NCBI GenBank assembly: GCA_051656645.1
Contig: JBOGCH010000003.1
Location: 1 to 64,000 of the forward strand
Direction of reading: 5' to 3'
DNA: 64,000 bases
From: JBOGCH01 sp051656645
GTDB taxonomy: Bacteria; Bacteroidota; Bacteroidia; Bacteroidales; Marinifilaceae
Below, one piece after another: positions 16,841 to 24,876 of this stretch (the first letter of the stretch is position 1; each line of letters opens with the position of its first letter). The notes under the pieces are model-generated. The model was not told where the DNA came from and made no database searches. It worked only from the letters and a program-made list of their open reading frames with translations. The translations under genes were made by a program, and so were the position numbers.

Positions 16841-19033
16841 ATGACGAATTTACGATTTCAAATGCTAGCAGAAGCATTACGCCGTAAGGCCAAAGAGGTA
16901 AAACCGATGGAAAACACCCTATCGGAGAATTTTGGAATGAATGTGTTTAACAAAGAGCGTATGGCCGAATATTTATCGGCAAATACCTATCAATCCCTAA
17001 CGCAAACCATAGACAGAGGTGAGCCGCTAGGACGCGAACTTGCAGAAGAGGTTGCGGATGGTATGCGCAAGTGGGCCATCAAGATGGGAGCAACACACTA
17101 TACACACTGGTTTCAGCCTTTAACGGGTACTACAGCAGAGAAACACGATTCGTTCTTAGCATTCGACAAAAATGGTAGTGTAATTGAGGAGTTCTCAGCT
17201 AAGTTTTTAATTCAACAAGAACCAGACGCATCGAGTTTTCCAAATGGAGGTATTCGCAATACATTCGAGGCGCGTGGTTATAGCGCATGGGATCCTACGT
17301 CGCCTGCGTTTATTATGGATACTACATTATGTATTCCTACAGTGTTTATTTCCTACAATGGAGATGCACTCGACTTTAAATCGCCACTGTTAAAAGCAGA
17401 GCGTGCTATAGATAAAGCAGCTACTGCCGTTTGTAAACTTTTTGATCCAAATGTGGAGCAGGTAGTTTCCTTTCTTGGATGGGAACAGGAATATTTCCTT
17501 GTAGATGAGAGTTTGTGGGCTGCTCGTCCGGATTTAGCTATAACAGGACGTACTTTAGTAGGAAATGAGAGTGCTAAAAACCAACAGTTGGAGGATCATT
17601 ATTTTGGAGCTATCCCATCGCGTGTTCTATCCTTTATGAAGGAGTTGGAACAAGAGTGTATAAAATTAGGTATCCCGGCAAAAACGCGTCACAATGAGGT
17701 AGCCCCAAATCAGTTTGAGTTGGCACCCATCTTTGAGCGTATGAACTTAGCCAATGACCACAATCAAGTGCTGATGACTATAATGAAAAAAATAGCACAT
17801 CGTCACTCATTCCGTTTATTGCTACATGAAAAGCCATTTAAAGGAGTTAACGGTTCTGGAAAACATTGTAACTGGTCGTTGGGAACAGATCTAGGGTATA
17901 ACCTACTGTCAACGGACGATAGTGAGGCACGCAACATGCTATTTGTAGCATTTCTTGTAAATATACTTTTAGCGGTATATAAAAATAACGCGCTATTAAA
18001 AGCATCAATTTCAAGTGCCACTAATCTTCATCGTTTAGGTGGTAATGAGGCACCTCCTGCCATTATATCTACTTTCCTTGGGGCTGAATTGTCTTCAATA
18101 TTGGATAAAATAGTAAACTCAGACAGCGATGAGGCTGTAGGAATGGGAGATAAATGTCAGTTTACAATTGATGGTATCAATTATATCCCTGAGCTTTTCA
18201 AAGATAATACAGACCGAAATAGAACATCTCCATTTGCATTTACTGGTAACAGATTTGAATTCCGTGCTGTCGGTTCATCTGCGAACTGCGCCGGAGCAAT
18301 GTTAATATTAAACACAATAGTTGCCGATCAGTTGACGGACTTCCATGCAGCTGTAACTGCCAGAATGAAAAATGGCGAAACCGTAAATCATGCTGCACTT
18401 TGTGTAATTAGAGAATACATCAAGGAGAGCGAGCCAATCCGTTTTGATGGTAATGGCTACAGTGAAGAGTGGCAAATAGAAGCCAATAGACGTGGTTTGA
18501 ATTGCGAAACGTCTGTACCTGCCATTTTAAAGGAGTATGTTAACCCACGAGTAACTGAACTGTTCTCGCGTATGGGTGTATTTTCTCCAAAAGAGCTTGA
18601 AGCTCGCTATGAAATAAACCTTGAAATGTATGTCAAGAAATTACAAATAGAAGCACGCTTGTTGGGCGATATAGCATTAAATCATATTGTACCTACCGCA
18701 ACTCGCTATCAACAAGTGTTGCTTTCTAAAGTATTGTCTATGAAATCTATATATCCGGAAGCACGCTTTAATGATTTATGCTCTAAGGATTTAGCCGTAA
18801 TAGAATTACTTGCCAATCATATTGCCGAAATACAGACATTGGTGGAAAAACTAAGCCACGTGCGTAAAGTGGTAAATGCCATTGACAGCATGGAGGAAAA
18901 AGCGATGGCCTACAATAAAAAAGTGTTGCCGTTATTTGAGCCAATACGTTACAATGCAGACCGCTTGGAGCGTTATGTTGACGATGAGTCATGGCCATTG
19001 CCAAAATATAGAGAGTTATTGTTTGTTAGATAG
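16841..19033 (+). CDS. glnN: Glutamine synthetase type III
   Basis: This 730-residue protein is a GSIII enzyme, the long form typical of Bacteroidota and cyanobacteria. It makes glutamine from glutamate, ammonia and ATP in the cytoplasm. GSIII hallmarks seen are the N-terminal MNVFNKERMAEYL, the MGATHYTHWFQPLTG segment, RHNEVAPNQFELAPIFE, the catalytic KPFKGVNGSGKHCNWSL, and NEAPPAIISTFLG. The C-terminal region of about 150 residues carries SMKSIYPEARFND and a helical tail. It sits 29 bases after a terminator that follows a small ORF and 9 bases before a PurF-like gene, so the pair is probably cotranscribed. The leader arrangement suggests attenuation by nitrogen status. Confidence 0.97.
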   Translation: MTNLRFQMLAEALRRKAKEVKPMENTLSENFGMNVFNKERMAEYLSANTYQSLTQTIDRGEPLGRELAEEVADGMRKWAIKMGATHYTHWFQPLTGTTAEKHDSFLAFDKNGSVIEEFSAKFLIQQEPDASSFPNGGIRNTFEARGYSAWDPTSPAFIMDTTLCIPTVFISYNGDALDFKSPLLKAERAIDKAATAVCKLFDPNVEQVVSFLGWEQEYFLVDESLWAARPDLAITGRTLVGNESAKNQQLEDHYFGAIPSRVLSFMKELEQECIKLGIPAKTRHNEVAPNQFELAPIFERMNLANDHNQVLMTIMKKIAHRHSFRLLLHEKPFKGVNGSGKHCNWSLGTDLGYNLLSTDDSEARNMLFVAFLVNILLAVYKNNALLKASISSATNLHRLGGNEAPPAIISTFLGAELSSILDKIVNSDSDEAVGMGDKCQFTIDGINYIPELFKDNTDRNRTSPFAFTGNRFEFRAVGSSANCAGAMLILNTIVADQLTDFHAAVTARMKNGETVNHAALCVIREYIKESEPIRFDGNGYSEEWQIEANRRGLNCETSVPAILKEYVNPRVTELFSRMGVFSPKELEARYEINLEMYVKKLQIEARLLGDIALNHIVPTATRYQQVLLSKVLSMKSIYPEARFNDLCSKDLAVIELLANHIAEIQTLVEKLSHVRKVVNAIDSMEEKAMAYNKKVLPLFEPIRYNADRLERYVDDESWPLPKYRELLFVR

Positions 19034-19042
19034 TGGAGAAAG

Positions 19043-20911
19043 ATGAGTGATAGTATAAAACATGAATGCGGTATTGCCCTTGTGCGCTTGTTAAAACCGC
19101 AGAGTTACTATATTGAGAAATACGGAACGGCGACCTTTGGGTTAGATACGCTCTATTTGTTGATGGAAAAACAACATAACCGCGGACAAGAGGGCGCAGG
19201 AGCTGCTTGTGTACGTATAGATGCATGTCCTGGCGAAGAGTATATTTTCCGCGAACGTGCAGAAGGAAGTGGAGCAATTAACGATGTTTTTCAATCCATT
19301 GGCAAAGAAATTAACGAATACCGTAAACACGAGCCCGATGGGCAACGTCCACCGTTTGTTGGCGATTTGTACCTCGGACATTTACGCTACAGTACAACCG
19401 GTCGTTCCGGTTTGTCCTATGTTCATCCGTTTTTACGACGTAACAACTGGCGTAGTCGTAACCTATGCGTTGCGGGTAATTTCAACTTAACCAATATCGA
19501 TGAAATAATCAGCGATTTAGTGGCTACTGGACAGCATCCGCGTCACAATGCCGATACCTTTGTATTGCTTGAGCAGTTGGGTTATTTACTTGACAAGGAA
19601 GTTGAGAAAATCCATGCTAACAATCCACATCTTTCGCCCGAGGCGTTAAGTGATACGGTAGAGGAACAACTGGATATTGAAAGCATATTAAAAAATGCCT
19701 CGCGTAATTGGGATGGCGGATTTGTAATGTGTGGTCTTATTGGGAATGGCGATGCCTTTGTATATAGAGATAAATGGGGAATACGTCCTGCTTTCTATTT
19801 CCGTAATGATGAGGTTATTGTAGTGGCATCGGAACGTCCGGTTATTCAAACCATAATGAATGTACCAACCGAAGAGGTCCATGAACTAACAGCGGGGCAT
19901 GCATTGATAATTAAAAGAGACGGTCATGCAACAATAACGCCTATCTATACGGATGCAGCAGTAACTCCATGCTCATTTGAACGGATATATTTTTCACGTG
20001 GTAGTGATAAGGACATCTATAAAGAGCGTAAAGAGCTAGGAGCTCGCGTACTTCCACAAATACTGGAAAGTATTGACAAGGACATTGACCATGCTGTTTT
20101 CTCCTATATTCCTAATACGGCAGAGGTGGCCTATTATGGGATGATAGAAGCATTCGAAAAGGAACTTCAAGCCATGCAGCGCCAGGCTATTTTGGATAAT
20201 GCTAGCGCATTGACAGAGGAGATGGTAAATACAATACTAAGCACTCGTGTAAGGACTGAGAAATTAGCCATTAAAGACATTAAATTACGCACATTCATTG
20301 CAGAGAATAACAGTCGTAATGATTTAATGACGCACGTATATGACATAACTTATGGTGCAATTCGCGAAAATGAGGATGCCATAGTTGTGATTGACGATAG
20401 TATTGTACGCGGAACAACATTGAAGAAAAGTATTATTAAAATACTTAGTCGTTTAAATGCTAAAAAAATAGTTGTAGTTTCCTCGTCGCCACAAATTAGA
20501 TATCCTGATTGTTATGGAATAGACATGTCTAAGATGGAAGAGTTCATAGCCTTTAACGCGGCTATAGAATTATTACTGGAGCGAGGCATGAGCGACCATA
20601 TACACTCCGTATATCAGAAATGTAAAGCACAACAGGGAAAACCTAAAGAGGCAATTATAAACTACGTAAAAGCAATCTATGAACCATTCTCAGATAACGA
20701 GATCTCGGCCAAGATTGCCCAGATGGTAACACCTGCAGGTGTTGGCATGCCGGTGGAAATTGTTTTCCAAACGATTGATAATTTAAGGGCTGCCTGCCCA
20801 TGTAATAACGGGGATTGGTATTTCTCCGGCAACTATCCTACTCCGGGAGGAAACAGAATTGTGAATACGGCCTTTATAAACTATTATGAGCGCATTTATT
20901 GTAACCGATAA
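19043..20911 (+). CDS. Amidophosphoribosyltransferase-like glutamine amidotransferase (long Bacteroidales form)
   Basis: This 622-residue protein combines an N-terminal Ntn glutaminase with a phosphoribosyltransferase domain. The would-be catalytic Cys is at residue 9 (KHECGIA), after an eight-residue propeptide. LGHLRYSTTG and VAGNFNLTN are the glutamine-site loops, and VVIDDSIVRGTTLKKS is the PRPP loop. The family reaction makes 5-phosphoribosylamine for purine synthesis. It is over 100 residues longer than ordinary PurF (about 470-500), with extra helical sequence between the domains. Some Bacteroidales carry a second, shorter PurF, so this one may have a specialised role. It follows glnN by 9 bases, which would couple glutamine production to its use. 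Confidence 0.85.
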   Translation: MSDSIKHECGIALVRLLKPQSYYIEKYGTATFGLDTLYLLMEKQHNRGQEGAGAACVRIDACPGEEYIFRERAEGSGAINDVFQSIGKEINEYRKHEPDGQRPPFVGDLYLGHLRYSTTGRSGLSYVHPFLRRNNWRSRNLCVAGNFNLTNIDEIISDLVATGQHPRHNADTFVLLEQLGYLLDKEVEKIHANNPHLSPEALSDTVEEQLDIESILKNASRNWDGGFVMCGLIGNGDAFVYRDKWGIRPAFYFRNDEVIVVASERPVIQTIMNVPTEEVHELTAGHALIIKRDGHATITPIYTDAAVTPCSFERIYFSRGSDKDIYKERKELGARVLPQILESIDKDIDHAVFSYIPNTAEVAYYGMIEAFEKELQAMQRQAILDNASALTEEMVNTILSTRVRTEKLAIKDIKLRTFIAENNSRNDLMTHVYDITYGAIRENEDAIVVIDDSIVRGTTLKKSIIKILSRLNAKKIVVVSSSPQIRYPDCYGIDMSKMEEFIAFNAAIELLLERGMSDHIHSVYQKCKAQQGKPKEAIINYVKAIYEPFSDNEISAKIAQMVTPAGVGMPVEIVFQTIDNLRAACPCNNGDWYFSGNYPTPGGNRIVNTAFINYYERIYCNR

Positions 20912-20990
20912 AAGACAGTAACAGATAGCCTATGTTCGCGATATGACCATTGGTAGACAACTTGCGCAATACTGCAGGAACAATTCTCCT

Positions 20991-21048
20991 CTTGGATAGA
21001 TAGGTGTAAATTCGCTCTCCGCTGAAAAGTGGAGAGCGGAAATCCAAG
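20991..21048 (+). other. Nested stem-loop between the PurF-like gene and dapF
   Basis: CTTGGAT (20991-20997) pairs with ATCCAAG (21042-21048). Inside it CGCTCTCC (21013-21020) pairs with GGAGAGCG (21031-21038). No T-run follows, so it is not a normal terminator. It would lie in the 5-prime leader of dapF, or be an intercistronic RNA structure. No known riboswitch class is recognised. Confidence 0.5.
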
Positions 21049-21081
21049 TTCTTCAAAACATACTAACTAAAATACTACACC

Positions 21082-21939
21082 ATGCAATTTACAAAAATGC
21101 AAGGGATAGGTAACGACTATATATATGTATATGGTTTAGATAACTATATACAAATGTTACTACCCCTTATACCCAGATTAAGTGACAGAAACTTTGGAAT
21201 TGGTAGCGACGGAATGATATTTATTGACCCTTCGTCGACATCCGACTTCCGAATGCAAATGTACAATAGAGACGGCTCACGCTCGGCAATGTGTGGCAAC
21301 GGTATTCGTTGCGTTGGTAAATATATTTATGATAATGGGCTGAGCAATAAAACAACGCTTAACATAGAAACCGATGCAGGAGTTAAGGTGCTGCACTTAC
21401 ACGTAACGAATGGGAAAGTTGCCTCCGTAACAGTAGATATGGGCGAACCAATACTACTGGCTAAGGATATTCCGGTAATAGCCCCAACAGAAAGAGTTAT
21501 CCACTCCCCTTTCCTTTTTGACTCACATGTCTTTCACTTAACAGCAGTATCAATGGGTAATCCCCATGCCATTACGTTTGTGGACTCAGTAAAAGAGGTC
21601 GAAATAGAACATATAGGTCCTATCATCGAGTGTGATGAGCGGTTCCCCCAACGTGTAAATGTTGACTTTGTTGAAGTAATAAACCATAACGAGGTACGTA
21701 TGCGTGTATGGGAACGGGGTACGGGCGAAACTATGGCTTGTGGTACCGGAGCATGTGCCGTGGCTGTTGCTTGTTGTTTAAATGGGAAAACAGGACGGGA
21801 GGTAAAAGTACATCTTCCTGGAGGTACTCTGGACATTGTGTGGGAAGAGGATAATCATGTCTACATGACGGGACCAGCTTCAACGTCATATACCGGAAAT
21901 ATAGATATTAACAATGTTAATAACATCGTAAACCTATGA
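21082..21939 (+). CDS. dapF: Diaminopimelate epimerase
   Basis: This 285-residue cytoplasmic enzyme converts LL- to meso-diaminopimelate for lysine and peptidoglycan. The two catalytic cysteines are in the family motifs, AMCGNGIRC (Cys near residue 72) and MACGTGACAVAVA (near residue 217). The start MQFTKMQGIGNDYI is typical. The dapL gene overlaps its end by four bases (ATGA), so the two steps of the aminotransferase variant of the DAP pathway are translationally coupled. A structured leader at 20991-21048 precedes it. Confidence 0.96.
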   Translation: MQFTKMQGIGNDYIYVYGLDNYIQMLLPLIPRLSDRNFGIGSDGMIFIDPSSTSDFRMQMYNRDGSRSAMCGNGIRCVGKYIYDNGLSNKTTLNIETDAGVKVLHLHVTNGKVASVTVDMGEPILLAKDIPVIAPTERVIHSPFLFDSHVFHLTAVSMGNPHAITFVDSVKEVEIEHIGPIIECDERFPQRVNVDFVEVINHNEVRMRVWERGTGETMACGTGACAVAVACCLNGKTGREVKVHLPGGTLDIVWEEDNHVYMTGPASTSYTGNIDINNVNNIVNL

Positions 21940-23159
21940 GTACAATTAATATAAACCATTTAAAACTTCCGGGAAGTTATCTGTTTTCAGAGATTGCCGG
22001 ACGGGTGAAAAACTATAAAGAGATGCATCCGGAAGCAAGTGTAATATCCCTAGGTATTGGCGATGTTACACGTCCGTTAGTTCCATCCGTAGTGAAAGCG
22101 CTACATAATGCCGTTGAAGAAATGGGCAGTGGAGAGAGCTTTCGCGGATATGGTCCCGAACAAGGTTATCATTTCTTGCGTGAGACTATCTGCAAAAACG
22201 ATTTTGCGCAACGTAATGTAGACATTACCCCCCAAGAGGTATTTATAAGTGACGGTGCAAAGAGCGATTTAGGGAACTTCCTAGATTTGTTCAATGCATC
22301 GGCGCGCATTGCAGTAACGGATCCGGTATATCCTGTCTACGTTGATACCAACGTTATGGGAGGCCGCGCGGGCCAGTTGCAAGAAAACGGAGCGTGGAGT
22401 AATTTAATCTATTTGTCGGGAAGCGCTGAAACGGGTTTTGTCCCTCAGTTGCCTCAACAACGGCCGGATGTTATTTACCTGTGTTGTCCTAACAATCCAA
22501 CGGGTACTACACTAACCTACGCTCAGCTAACAGAGTGGGTAAACTATGCGCGGGACAATGATACCGTAATTCTTTATGATGCCGCTTATGAATCATTCAT
22601 TGAGGAAGAGAATGTTCCCCACTCTATATATGAAATACCGGGAGCAAAAGAGGTAGCAGTGGAATTCCGTAGTTTTTCAAAAACCGCCGGATTTACCGGA
22701 TTACGCTGCGGCTATACAGTTGTCCCTACAGCACTCAAAAAACGTAACGGGACAGTATCCTTAAATGCACTTTGGAACAGAAGACAAAGCACTAAATTTA
22801 ATGGTACGCCATACATTGTACAACGAGCTGCTGAGGCTATTTACTCGGCTGATGGAAAACGTGAGTGTATGGAACAAATTGCTTATTATAAGGAAAATGC
22901 GCGAATCATTCGCAAAGCCTTAAACGCATGCGGTTTTGAAACATTTGGAGGCGTTAACGCGCCCTATATTTGGCTTAGAATTCCCGAGGGCTTTACGTCA
23001 TGGAGCTTTTTTGATGCACTTCTAAATGAATGCCAAGTGGTGGGAACGCCTGGTGTTGGGTTTGGTATTGCCGGCGAAGGATATTTACGCTTAACAGCCT
23101 TTGGTAACCGAGAACAAACTATAGAAGCACTAAAACGCATTGCTGCGTGGAAAAGATAA
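21936..23159 (+). CDS. dapL: LL-diaminopimelate aminotransferase
   Basis: This 407-residue fold-type I PLP enzyme turns tetrahydrodipicolinate directly into LL-DAP with glutamate, bypassing the succinylase or acetylase routes. Seen are the N-terminal LPGSYLFSEIAGRV and LGIGDVTRPL, the GYGPEQGYHFLRE segment, CCPNNPTGT, and the PLP lysine in FRSFSKTAGFTGLRCGY. The C-terminal GEGYLRLTAFG is also normal. It overlaps dapF by four bases. DapL is a known Bacteroidota route. Confidence 0.96.
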   Translation: MSTININHLKLPGSYLFSEIAGRVKNYKEMHPEASVISLGIGDVTRPLVPSVVKALHNAVEEMGSGESFRGYGPEQGYHFLRETICKNDFAQRNVDITPQEVFISDGAKSDLGNFLDLFNASARIAVTDPVYPVYVDTNVMGGRAGQLQENGAWSNLIYLSGSAETGFVPQLPQQRPDVIYLCCPNNPTGTTLTYAQLTEWVNYARDNDTVILYDAAYESFIEEENVPHSIYEIPGAKEVAVEFRSFSKTAGFTGLRCGYTVVPTALKKRNGTVSLNALWNRRQSTKFNGTPYIVQRAAEAIYSADGKRECMEQIAYYKENARIIRKALNACGFETFGGVNAPYIWLRIPEGFTSWSFFDALLNECQVVGTPGVGFGIAGEGYLRLTAFGNREQTIEALKRIAAWKR

Positions 23160-23209
23160 TTTCCTAAACCAACCATATCAAACTCGGTGTAAATATTACA
23201 CTACTGCTT

Positions 23210-23280
23210 GTTGTGAAATGAGAAATCCTTACCATTGTTAAATTGCGAAGAGTTTGGATTACTCTTTCACAACATAGCTT
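23210..23280 (+). terminator. Probable terminator after dapL
   Basis: GTTGTGAAATGAGAAATCC (from 23210) pairs imperfectly with GGATTACTCTTTCACAAC (23256-23273) over a 27-base loop, with CTTTTTAA a few bases later. It lies in the 159-bp gap between convergent dapL and dprA. Confidence 0.5.
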
Positions 23281-23318
23281 TTTAATACATGTAGCTTCAA
23301 CACATGTATTCTCTATCA

Positions 23319-24431
23319 TTAATAAATACCTTCGTAAATATCTCCCGGTAGTGCTCGTACTTTTTGTTGTAACTCCATTTGTAGTAGAGTTGATTGTAAC
23401 ATGGATAGTGGAATCTGTGTCTCTAACATTAAATCGCGCAATGAGGTAACGCCTTTACGCAAGGTTTGTAAAATAAGCTCCTCTTCTGTGGTTGCATTAA
23501 AGAAATCGAATTTCAACTGTTCGCCAGTTTTTATTTCTCCCGTAATACCAAGAATTTGCGCAATTTCCTCTGCGTTGGTAACCAATTGAGCCACTTGTCT
23601 ACGAATAAGTTGATTACACCCCGCAGCAAGAGCATCATCCGGACGTCCCGGAATGGCTAGTACATCTCTGCTGTATGAAAAAGCTACCTGTGCAGTTGTC
23701 ATAGCCCCTCCTTTTACACCGCTCTCAGCAATAAGTGTGGCTGTGGATAATCCGGCAACAATCCTATTTCGTTGTAAGAAATTTCCTATGTGTGTAGTGG
23801 TAGCTGTGGGATACTCCGAAATAAGGGCACCGCCATGAAGGATAATATCCCGGGCAGTACCATTATGCGCTGCGGGGTATACGGTGTGCAAACCATGTGC
23901 CAATACGGCAAAAGTGGGTAAATTATGATTGAGCGCACTACGATGCGCAGTGATATCAATACCGTAGGCTAATCCGCTTACAATGGGTAACGATGGAGTC
24001 ATAAAAGCCAATTGTTCTATAATCTGTTCAATATAGGTGCAACAACGCTTGCTCGCTTTTCGAGTACCTACAATTGCTAAACTGGGAGAGGTTAAAGCTG
24101 CTATGGATCCTTTGTAAAACAGCACAAGCGGAGCATCACTACACTCTTTTAGTTGCGCCGGATACTGGACATCCTCATAATATGTGTATTCAATATTTAA
24201 CCGCCGCATTGTTTCAAACTCGCGTTGAGCGGATGCAATAACGGTAGCAATATTGAAATGATAGCTTGCCGTAAGATTGGTTTGACACCACTCATCAAAA
24301 CGCTTCTGCCCCATGGTTAACAGATTGGAGAATGACCCTAGCTTTTCAAGGACAGGGAGCATATTAATCCTATTCCATTTTGGAAGAAAGGCTAATGCAA
24401 TATGAGCAATGTTGGTGTCAATGTGCGACAT
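23319..24431 (-). CDS. dprA: DNA-processing protein DprA
   Basis: This 370-residue protein binds single-stranded DNA and loads RecA during natural transformation or other recombination. The Rossmann-like core is clear from SLAIVGTRKASKRC, IVSGLAYGIDITAHRSAL, GGALISEYP, FLQRNRIVAGLS and ESGVKGGAMTTAQVA, with DVLAIPGRPDD after it. A helical N-terminal SAM-like domain (about 1-95) and a C-terminal winged-helix region (about 305-370) complete the normal architecture. It stands alone, convergent with dapL. Its presence does not show that the cell is competent. Confidence 0.94.
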   Translation of the reverse strand: MSHIDTNIAHIALAFLPKWNRINMLPVLEKLGSFSNLLTMGQKRFDEWCQTNLTASYHFNIATVIASAQREFETMRRLNIEYTYYEDVQYPAQLKECSDAPLVLFYKGSIAALTSPSLAIVGTRKASKRCCTYIEQIIEQLAFMTPSLPIVSGLAYGIDITAHRSALNHNLPTFAVLAHGLHTVYPAAHNGTARDIILHGGALISEYPTATTTHIGNFLQRNRIVAGLSTATLIAESGVKGGAMTTAQVAFSYSRDVLAIPGRPDDALAAGCNQLIRRQVAQLVTNAEEIAQILGITGEIKTGEQLKFDFFNATTEEELILQTLRKGVTSLRDLMLETQIPLSMLQSTLLQMELQQKVRALPGDIYEGIY

Positions 24432-24562
24432 AATAATTTGAATTATAGTGATTTGCTATTCATTCTATACGTGTAAACGTAATAGTATGTTAATTGATAT
24501 GGATAATTAGTTTGTACACTTTTATATACATACCGCATGCTTCTTTAAAACAGCTGATGAGG

Positions 24563-24780
24563 AACACCATCCCTTCTCTTATCTTTCGCCCTGTTTGCTC
24601 TCTGCTTACCCTCTGGTTACGCTCTATTAAGTTCGCATTAAATCCGTATCAACTTCGCATTAAGTTCGAGTCTATAGATACGAACTTAATACGAACTTAA
24701 TGCGAAGTTGATACGAACTTGATAGGGAGCAACCAGAGGGGAACCAGAGAGCGAATAGAGAGATGAGTAAAGGAGGTGTT
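24563..24780. repeat. 218-bp imperfect inverted repeat with 11-bp internal period
   Basis: The left end AACACCATCCCTTCTC mirrors the right end GAGTAAAGGAGGTGTT. Inner parts such as CCCTCTGGTTACGCTCTATTAAGTTCG also recur inverted on the right. The right arm contains 11-mers TACGAACTTAA (24679, 24690), TGCGAAGTTGA (24701) and TACGAACTTGA (24712). The left arm contains TCGCATTAAAT, CCGTATCAACT and TCGCATTAAGT (24633, 24644, 24655) and CTCTGCTTACC, CTCTGGTTACG, CTCTATTAAGT (24600, 24611, 24622). No transposase is present. Confidence 0.85.
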
Positions 24781-24844
24781 AGAGAAATTGCGTGGAAATG
24801 TAAATGAAGAGCAATGAAATAGGATTGTAAATCCGTAAAAAACA

Positions 24845-24852
24845 TATCTTTG
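24845..24852 (+). promoter_or_regulatory. Candidate -7 element of the alkaline phosphatase gene
   Basis: TATCTTTG matches TAnnTTTG, 24 bases before the ATG at 24877. The upstream element is weak (ATTG at 24824-24827, 17 bp away). Confidence 0.5.
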
Positions 24853-24876
24853 TGTTTAAACGAAAGATTTACAACG

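Larger units (their letters stand above)
24432..24876. other. 445-bp intergenic region with large inverted repeat
   Basis: The region between divergent dprA and alkaline phosphatase holds the 218-bp inverted repeat described separately (24563-24780), then the phosphatase promoter-like site TATCTTTG at 24845-24852. I see no coding potential: the short open frames inside are products of the repeats. Confidence 0.7.

Noticed and set aside
20874..21056. 60-codon minus-strand open frame between the PurF-like gene and dapF
   Set aside because: It overlaps the end of the PurF-like gene and the nested hairpin; no supporting start site or family.
24655..24676. tRNA T-loop-like GTTCGAGTC
   Set aside because: The sequence belongs to the 11-bp repeat, and no cloverleaf or acceptor stem can be drawn around it.
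24494..24700. 68-codon plus-strand open frame in the 24.6-kb intergenic region
   Set aside because: It lies almost wholly inside the inverted repeat; the frame is open because the 11-bp units lack stops, and there is no protein-like composition.
24563..24780. CRISPR array
   Set aside because: Repeats are contiguous 11-mers without spacers, and arms are inverted; no cas genes are near.
24563..24780. Insertion sequence or MITE as a firm call
   Set aside because: Terminal inverted similarity exists, but no target-site duplication could be shown and no transposase is in the window; kept as a repeat only.
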